From Podocnemis expansa (taxonomy: Eukaryota; Chordata; Testudines; Podocnemididae): DNA of 64,000 bases. The notes beneath the pieces are model-generated. The model did no database searches, had not been told where the DNA came from, and saw nothing but the letters and a program-made list of their open reading frames with translations. The stretch lies in NCBI GenBank assembly GCA_007922195.1, contig ML681989.1, positions 48,058,451 through 48,122,450 of the forward strand. The letters run 5' to 3'. Made by a program: the position numbers and the translations under genes. Position 1 is the first letter of the stretch, and each line of letters opens with the position of its first letter. Of this stretch, positions 57,183-64,000 are shown one piece after another.

Positions 57183-60100
57183 ATGGCAGGGAGGGCCTGG
57201 AGCCAGGCACAGGACACCACAGGGTCCCCCATGGTGGTGAAGGACCTGAAGCCCAGAGCCTCAAGGGACCAGCTAAAGAGACACATGCAGTTCCAAAGCC
57301 ACAGATTGCACACCCCTGCACTAAGGTAACACAAATAATAAATTATAACACTTCTGCCAGGTCAGTTAGTAGCAACAAGGTTTGTGTTCAGGATTTGGTG
57401 TCCTTTCAACAGTACAACACAAAACCAGCTCAAGCCCCTGCCCAGTAACCTGGGACCAACACACCTTGGGCCCTCTAAAAGAAATACTTCCCCTCTCTCA
57501 AACACAGAAACTGAATATAGAAAAGAGACTTTTTGTAATAAAGGAGGAAAACTAACCCATTATACACTGGGGAAAATACCACAAGCAGCATTCACACAGA
57601 CCCATGAACAAAACACTCACTCCAGAGCACCTGGGTCAGTTTCCTTTTGATTCAGGTTCCCTGTGTCCAGCAATAAGAAGTTTTTAATGTGTGCCCACCC
57701 CCCTTCACAGAACACCACTCACAGGTGTTTTCCTTAGTCATGGCCAACCCAGAGTCTAGAGATGCAGCTGTAGAGTCCATCTCCAAGCTTGGGTGCAGAA
57801 GAGAAGGAGAGAAAGCACTTCGCTTGCTGCACTGTCTAGTTGCTAGGTTCCACCAGCTCCTTAGGCCTCACTGTCACTTGCCCACTAGTTATCTTGTCAG
57901 TACTCTTCTGTACACAGTCATTTTGACCCCAATTGCTTCTCCACTATGCGATCTCTAGATTATCCACTTGAGAGTCCACTCAGCTGCCTTGAAGCAGACC
58001 TCAGTGCTGGAGCTGGACAGGAGTTCTGTCCCATAGTAATTAAGTTCAGCTTTAGCAAGCACTTAACAAAATAAGACTCATAATGGACTCTGAGCTAGCT
58101 CTATCTTTGGTGGTTAAACCAAACCTGAGGGTCTTAGGCGGACCCCACACTTGGGGGCAGGTATTTCTGTCTATATTCTTATCAACCTCTAAGCCCCTTG
58201 ATTAACCAGTTTCTTTCAGATGATTGTGGCCTTCACTCAGAACAGCTTAAGCACAGTTCTGCTGCCTCTGCTCATATGATAAGGGGAACAACATTTCATT
58301 ACCCTTGCATTTAACTCTAAAGTGACTCGTAACCCAATGCCAGTCAAAGGATCATTTGAGCAAAGTGGTTCCATTATAGTGAGCAGCTAAGCAGCATGGA
58401 TGTGCTCATGCAATACAAACTCTGCAAGGAAGAGTCATTCAGACTCTGTTTGCATCCGATAAACTGGCATCATTCCCATTTAAACTTTTGATTTGTTCCC
58501 TGTGAGGTCTATGGAAATTGAGGCATTTCAACATTCCAACGGTAGGCCCTAATTCTCTATACATCTCCTCATCAGAAAATTGACTAATGAAGACAAGTTA
58601 TAAGAATATTTAACACTCCATCAATTGGCAACGCTTTTAACTTTGTGAGAAAACTAACCCAATGGGTATACTTTCTGCATCTGATTCTTTTATTAATAGT
58701 ACAGAAAATAAAGTAAAAATGATCTTTTTTATAGAAAATTTTGGAACACCAGGCCTATGCATACCAGAGTCCAAGGAACAAATACCTTTAAACTTCCAAA
58801 AAGAATATAAAGAGATGAGTAAGGAAGTACTAGACAACAATGAACAAAATGAAGTTATTTATTTCCTGTTTGAGCTAAACCTTGTACTTCATGGCTATGA
58901 AGTTACCATCTCTGTCTGCAGGAGGGAAATATATAGTGCTAGTCACCCTGGCAAATTTGAAAATCCACCTGTAGGCAATAACTACCTGGAATCTAATTCT
59001 AAATTTCAGTGAAATAATTGTTGATTTATGCCTGAGACATGGTGATTGACATCCCTTATAATTTTTGTTTTAGCTACTACAACTGGGAATATTTTTTTAT
59101 TCATGTAACTGTCTGAAGTGGTGTAATCCTGTTTGTCTAAGGTATTTTATTAGAATCCAAGTGTTTAACAAGCTAAATTAAATCTGCATGGTGACTGTCT
59201 ATAACCAACTTCCTGATGGATTCTGCTTTTTGCCTTCCAAGGTTCTGTGATTCTCTGCTTTTTCATTTGAGCTTGTTTCCTTGATTTGAATTATGGTGGG
59301 AAAACATTAGCACATAGATAAGTCTTTCAGTGTATTCTAAAAGCAATCAGACTGTAATTCAGTCTGTTCTCTGATTTCTCATTACTGATTACACAGTCAA
59401 CCCCTTCTGAATAAGAACGCCCTCTTTGTACCTCACAGTTCTTGTGATCTAAGTTTGTAGATGCATCATACTAGAGGAACGCAAATATCTCCCTAAAGAA
59501 TCTCTTTTAATGTAGTTGATTCCTGATCCATTGACGACCTTGAAGAGCAAACAAAGGTGTCAAATCTTCATGTGAAAGGAGTCAGAACACAACAAAATGG
59601 AAAGCGTGGAGGATGCATGCTCTTTAGAGTTCTTTCCACACATGGGCTCAATAGCTTGCAAGTTTTATAGGTTAACAATGCATTTTGTCAGTATTCTTTT
59701 AACTACTTTTAAATGAAATTGAAAAGTGACTAATTTAGTTCTTTGTGTACTGTGAGGGGTTAAATGGTAGTATCTTCCTTACTCATTCATTATTTTTTAC
59801 TTCTGTCCCATCATTTTTCATGCTTGTTCTGCTACTTACTCTAAAGTCTTTCCACACTTATTTATGTTGCTCTTCTGTCTTGTTTTTGCCATATTGTTTC
59901 AGATAGGGTAACCAAAATTGAATTATAGCAAGGATATATTGGTGATTTACAGATGTATAAACACCAGTCTCAAATGTATTTAGAAAGGCACACAGAATAA
60001 AGGCTGATATCTTTTTATTTGAGAGTGGGGATGGAGGTGGAGGTTGACATTTTGCACAGAGCAGATGGTTTCATTCAGCTGTTCTAAGTGGCATCTAAAT

Positions 60101-61369
60101 CTTTGCCTGGAATCCTGGCTGGTCACTTTTGCAGTTCACAGCAGCTCCAGCTGTCTTCCCTCATAATCCATCAAGGCACCCTTTCTAGGCTTCCCATGCC
60201 TCAGCCATTGATTCTCTTGTGTGGAGACACATCTCATCGTTTAACTGGGGTGTTTTCTAGTTCCCTGTATCAGTGGTTCTCAATCTTTTGCAGGTCACGA
60301 TATGGTGGCTTGAACTAGAACCTGGAATAAGAGAACCATACCCCTCAGTGAGTTCCTGAGCCCAAAAATATACAATGCTGTTTCTAATGTGGTAGTGTGA
60401 GCTTTTCAAGCCAGAGTCAATTGATCTGGATTCTATGAAACTGCAAATAGATAATCAGCCAGATTTTCTTCTCAATGCAAAGCTTCAAAACACAGAGCAA
60501 GCATTTGCATTCCCTCACCCCCAAGCATGTCCTAGGAAATCCACTTCACGCTTTATTTTTCCGAAGGATCCTTTGACATTCATAACACTTTCCAAAGACT
60601 GTACCAGTCCTAGAGAAATTACATGCAATTCCACAAAGCACAAAAACAATTGCATTTTAATACAATAGAATCCAAAGATATTAAACTTCATTCAATAAGG
60701 TCTACTTTAACTCCCATGTTTGTCCAGGATACTGTCATATCTGTCAGTCACCTTTAACATACAGCCCATCATTCTAATTCAAATTATTCCTTCCAATGTG
60801 TACTGAAGTCTACATTTAGTTCATCTGCCATTATGTTGCCCAAGATTTTAGCTTTCCTTGCTACAGATAGATCACATTTTTATTAGCTATATTAAAGTGT
60901 TGATGTTCATATTTAGAGTTATATGAATAATTTGTTCAATTTATTAAGTATTTCTAGACAGTAATGAAAATTTGATGAAAGGAAATTAAGTTAGGGCACT
61001 CACTGGGACTCAGAACAGTAGAAGTCAGTGTTATTAATGGCCTTGGTGTAGTTCATACTTATGTAATTTTGGATAAGATTAGAATTTGTAACGAGAAGGC
61101 CACATTGTGCCCCTTAGATCCACCTGAGATGAAGTCCTCCAGTGCAGGTCTTCCACCCACTGCATGGCAACATCTTCTACCTTGTGGAGGACTGTGAAGC
61201 AGATGGAGCTGGGGCAATGTGGGTCGGTCAGGGATGGGGACAATAACATCCTCCCCTCTGGAAGAAAGGCCCAGATTGACTTAAAATATCCAGCCAGTTT
61301 TAACATTCCTTTAAGAACTGTTTCAGCATAGCTATGTCAACTTAAATTTTAAGCCTAGGCCAGACCTTA
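57183..61369. other. Intergenic, no gene recognised
   Basis: AT-rich sequence. A 116-codon open frame at 58662-59012 (plus) has no recognisable family or splice context. A hAT end occurs at 60271. Confidence 0.5.
60271..60325 (+). mobile_element. hAT terminus fragment
   Basis: Cagtggttctcaatctttt is a typical hAT end. The matching right end was not found. Confidence 0.4.
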
Positions 61370-61492
61370 GCTTCAATCAATCAATAGGGCTGGAAGGGAC
61401 CTCATGAGATCATTGAGTCCAACCCCCTAGGAATTAGAACCCAGGATTTTCTGCATGTTAAGCACAAGTGTTAGCCACTACACTATTTGCAG
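61370..61492 (-). mobile_element. tRNA-headed SINE with CR1-like tail
   Basis: On the minus strand the A box region is tagtgtagtggctaacact and the B box region is gggttctaattcct, both close to the Pol III consensus. The tail is ggttggactcaatgatctca and ggtcccttccagcc. It is the clearest of the three copies. Confidence 0.85.
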
Positions 61493-61569
61493 GGCTTCTC
61501 TCATTCTTTTGACAGAGATTAAAATGGTGATACTAATCCATCCCAAACAGAAAGAAAAGAAATAATAAA

Positions 61570-62520
61570 TTCTCAGGTGTGCCGTCTGGATCACAGAGAT
61601 GGAGGCTGACATGTGGCTGAGGAGCTGCAGCATCAGCGGGCTGTGGTCATGTGGGATGTCTGCAGCTCCATAATGATGGTGCAAATGGACCAAAATCTCA
61701 AGAGTGGCAGGAATGCTGACCCTTTGCGAGCATCTAAACACGCCCCTATGAACTCTATGTTCTGGGATGGGTGGTGTTTTGACTTTTCTCGGTTTATGCA
61801 GAGGCCCAGATATCTGCAGAGCCTCACTACTGCTCTGACGTGGAGCTCTACCTGAGATCTCGATCTCCCGACTATTACCAGTCATCTAGATGGGGTGATT
61901 CTTATGCCCTGTCTGCGCAGGTATGCCACGACCGGCACCATGCACTTTGTGAACACCCTGGGGCCCAGGGAGACGCCGAAGGGGAGAGAGGTGAACTGGA
62001 AGTGGTCTTTTGCCACCATGAATCTTAGGAATCACCCGCGGTGGGGCCATATGGCTATGTGGAAGTAGGCATCTTTTAGATCGAGAGCTGTGTACCAATC
62101 CCCAGGAGACAGGAATGGAAGGGTCTCTGATAGGGAAACCATGCGGAACTTTATTCTCCTTATGTGTTTGTTTAAGCCTGTGAGATCTAAAATGGGTCAA
62201 AGGTCCCCACTGGGTTTCGGGACCAGGAAGTATCAGGAGTAAAATTCTTTTCCCTGCTCCCACTTGGGAACCCTTTCTATGGCTCCAAGGGAGAGGAGTT
62301 TTTGGCATTTGATCTTGAGCAGGTGGAGCAGTTCCCGGTTTTTGAGGTTTGGACAAGGGGTCAGTTTTCTGTCCCAAGGAATCAAAAGAAACTGAATATG
62401 ATACCCCTCCACAATTGCCTCAAGGACCCACTGATCAGATGTGATGTTGGCCCAGTGCTGCATGAAGCAGTGTAAGCGGTTGGGGACCGGTCTGGCTGTG
62501 GGTTTGCTGCTCTTGTGGTA
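61570..62520 (-). pseudogene. DIRS reverse transcriptase, broken
   Basis: The segment begins with ITSDQWVLEAIVEGYHIQF and LLSLGAIERVPKWEQGKEFY, both familiar from DIRS RTs. Farther on, the L-D-D-W active-site block near 61880 is out of frame with its surroundings by a small deletion. MRLCRYLGLCINREKSKHHP and NIEFIGACLDARKGSAFL follow the active site. Stops and shifts prevent translation. Confidence 0.75.
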
Positions 62521-62524
62521 ACTG

Positions 62525-63514
62525 TTAGAAGTGCTGTTTCCTTCCTGACAAGCGTTTAGAGGCCTGCCCATGCCTGCCAGATTGTGGGGCATGGGACTTC
62601 TCACTTTTGCTCGAATGGACTTTGTCCTTGTCCAAGTCCCTAAGATGGCACTGGGGAAATTGGAGGGACCTCGGGAATGGACTCTGCAGTTGAATCTGTT
62701 GCTTCAGCTGCTGGAGTTGTTGTTGTAAGAGTTGATGGGGTTTCAGAGAGTGTCTGCTAGATTGCGGGGTGTACATCCCCAGCGACTGGAGCGTGGCTCT
62801 TGAATCCTTCATACCATGGAGTTTTGCGTCCGTGGACTCAGCAAAGAGGTCAGGGCCTTCAAACGGCATGTCCTGAATGGTGAGTTGCAGCTGCAGGGGC
62901 AGGCCTGAGCCTGGGAGCCAGGCTGAGTGGCGCATTACCAAAGCCGATGCCATAGTACGAGCCAATGTGTCTACGGCATCCCAGATAGCCATCAGAGCAT
63001 CCCTGGATACCATCTCCCCTTCCTCGAGCATGGTGTCAAAGTCCCTATGGCAATCCTTAGGAATGATGTCACGGAAGCCTTGCATGGCACTCCAGAGGTT
63101 AAAGATACATCTTGTCATGAGGGCCGAGTGGTTAGATATGCGCAGCTGTAGGGCTGCTGTAGAATAGACCTTCCTGCCCAACAGGTAGAGCTTCCTTGCC
63201 TCCTTATTTTTAGGGGTTGAACTCAGTTGACCCTGTCTTTCCTTCTGGTTTACGGTGTCGACAACCAGCAACCCAGGGGTGGGCTGCTGGAAAAGTGAGG
63301 AGAATTTGTCCTGAGGGACGTGGTACTTCCGGTCCAGCACCCTTGACACAGGCGGAATTGAGGATGGGGTTTTCCAACGGGCCTTAACAATGCTGTACAC
63401 CCCTTCATGGATGGGGGCAGACACCATGGCAGGTGGGGCCCTACATCCAATGTCAAAGTGGGAGTCGGTTTCCTCTTTGACAACCCCTAGCTCCAGCTTC
63501 AGGTTTGCTGCCAC
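62525..63514 (-). pseudogene. DIRS gag-like protein
   Basis: The 329-codon frame contains MASALVMRHSAWLPGSGLPL and TIQDMPFEGPDLFAESTD, a block recalled from vertebrate DIRS gag proteins, then DSRATLQSLGMYTP. A Gln-rich stretch (LLQQQLQQLKQQIQLQ) follows. The frame is open to the start of the RT region and may lack its original N-terminus; a stop lies just upstream. No zinc knuckle is seen. Confidence 0.7.
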
Positions 63515-64000
63515 ACGGCGAAGCAGATCCTGCTAGGCGTGAGAGTCCTCGTTGCAGTCAATTGGTCTCTTGAAGGTGTGCTCATATAGTGAAGAGGAAG
63601 AGTTAGCCTGTGATCTACAATGACAAGTGGAGTCTGGATCAGGCTCATCATCCGAGAAATCCAAACAGTCTAGGGTCTGTTAGGGAGACTGGACTCAGCT
63701 AGGTATGCAAGTCATTTATCGTGAGGATCGTCGAGTGGGAAAGCTTTGCAGCATCCCAAGCACAGTTTAAAACCAAGCATCTTGAACTTCACACAGGAGA
63801 AGACAGGAACTTGCTTTCGCAAGTTTCTTGGCTGATCCAAAACCATCACTGAGGGCGGAAAAAGGAACTGGGAGGTTCAGGGTCATGGTCACCTATATAA
63901 CCGCGGTCGCGGCACAGAGGCAGTGTTGGCCGCATGCCCTGACCTGACAGGTTAAGGCTGAAGACTTTCCAAGCTACCATGCGCTGCAGCACGTAGACAT

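Larger units (their letters stand above)
61570..64000 (-). mobile_element. DIRS-type retroelement, running off right edge
   Basis: The minus-strand order is a 5' region (63520-64000), gag (63514-62525) and RT (62520-61570). The RT end is abrupt near 61570, next to a SINE. The recombinase and 3' end are absent. It is better preserved than the DIRS at 15.5-19.3 kb. Confidence 0.75.

Noticed and set aside
61450..61490. Possible tRNA gene (A and B boxes)
   Set aside because: The boxes belong to a SINE head; there is no cloverleaf with acceptor stem and the CR1 tail follows.

Overview
This window is vertebrate nuclear DNA, most likely from a cryptodiran turtle. The host evidence is a split ciliary gene with canonical GT-AG introns. 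The repeat content is CR1 LINEs, tRNA-headed SINEs with CR1-like tails, DIRS and Gypsy retroelements, Penelope-like elements, and Harbinger, hAT and pogo/Tigger DNA transposons. The turtle assignment is inferred from repeat types; the species cannot be named from the sequence.

The only host gene I can support is CFAP47 (cilia and flagella associated protein 47) on the minus strand. Its first coding exon lies at 40676-40834 in a CpG-rich promoter. Seven more exons follow leftwards (28137-28288, 10681-10796, 6687-6825, 5097-5325, 2811-2971, 1082-1215, 220-455), and the gene continues past the left edge. The eight exons join in phase into 442 codons. A full-consensus RFX X-box (40905-40917) sits 71 bases upstream of the start codon, as expected for a motile-cilium gene.

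The introns are packed with mobile DNA. Intron 2 holds an old CR1 split by a solo Gypsy LTR with a perfect target-site duplication, a Gypsy pol fragment, a decayed DIRS, a SINE, a GC-rich palindromic transposon that ends in a 400-base assembly gap, and a Gypsy gag-pol with its 3' LTR. Intron 1 holds Penelope-derived foldbacks, a pogo MITE, a 4.2 kb Tigger with a Penelope-like element inserted in it, a Harbinger MITE nested in a foldback, a probable retroviral LTR and minisatellites. Introns 3 and 5 hold hAT elements and a LINE fragment.

Upstream of CFAP47 (41-64 kb) I find no host gene. This part holds a near full-length but frameshifted CR1 with a Tx1/L1-type LINE inserted in its 5' region, a palindromic Penelope foldback, two SINEs, a second solo LTR with perfect duplication, a Harbinger MITE split by a GC-rich hAT, a second TTTCGAAA-type transposon, and a DIRS running off the right edge.

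The most striking signal is in the Penelope-like terminal sequence at 35755-35795 (minus strand). It contains what looks like a nearly complete minimal hammerhead ribozyme with a C17 cleavage site, which other copies in the window have lost by point changes.
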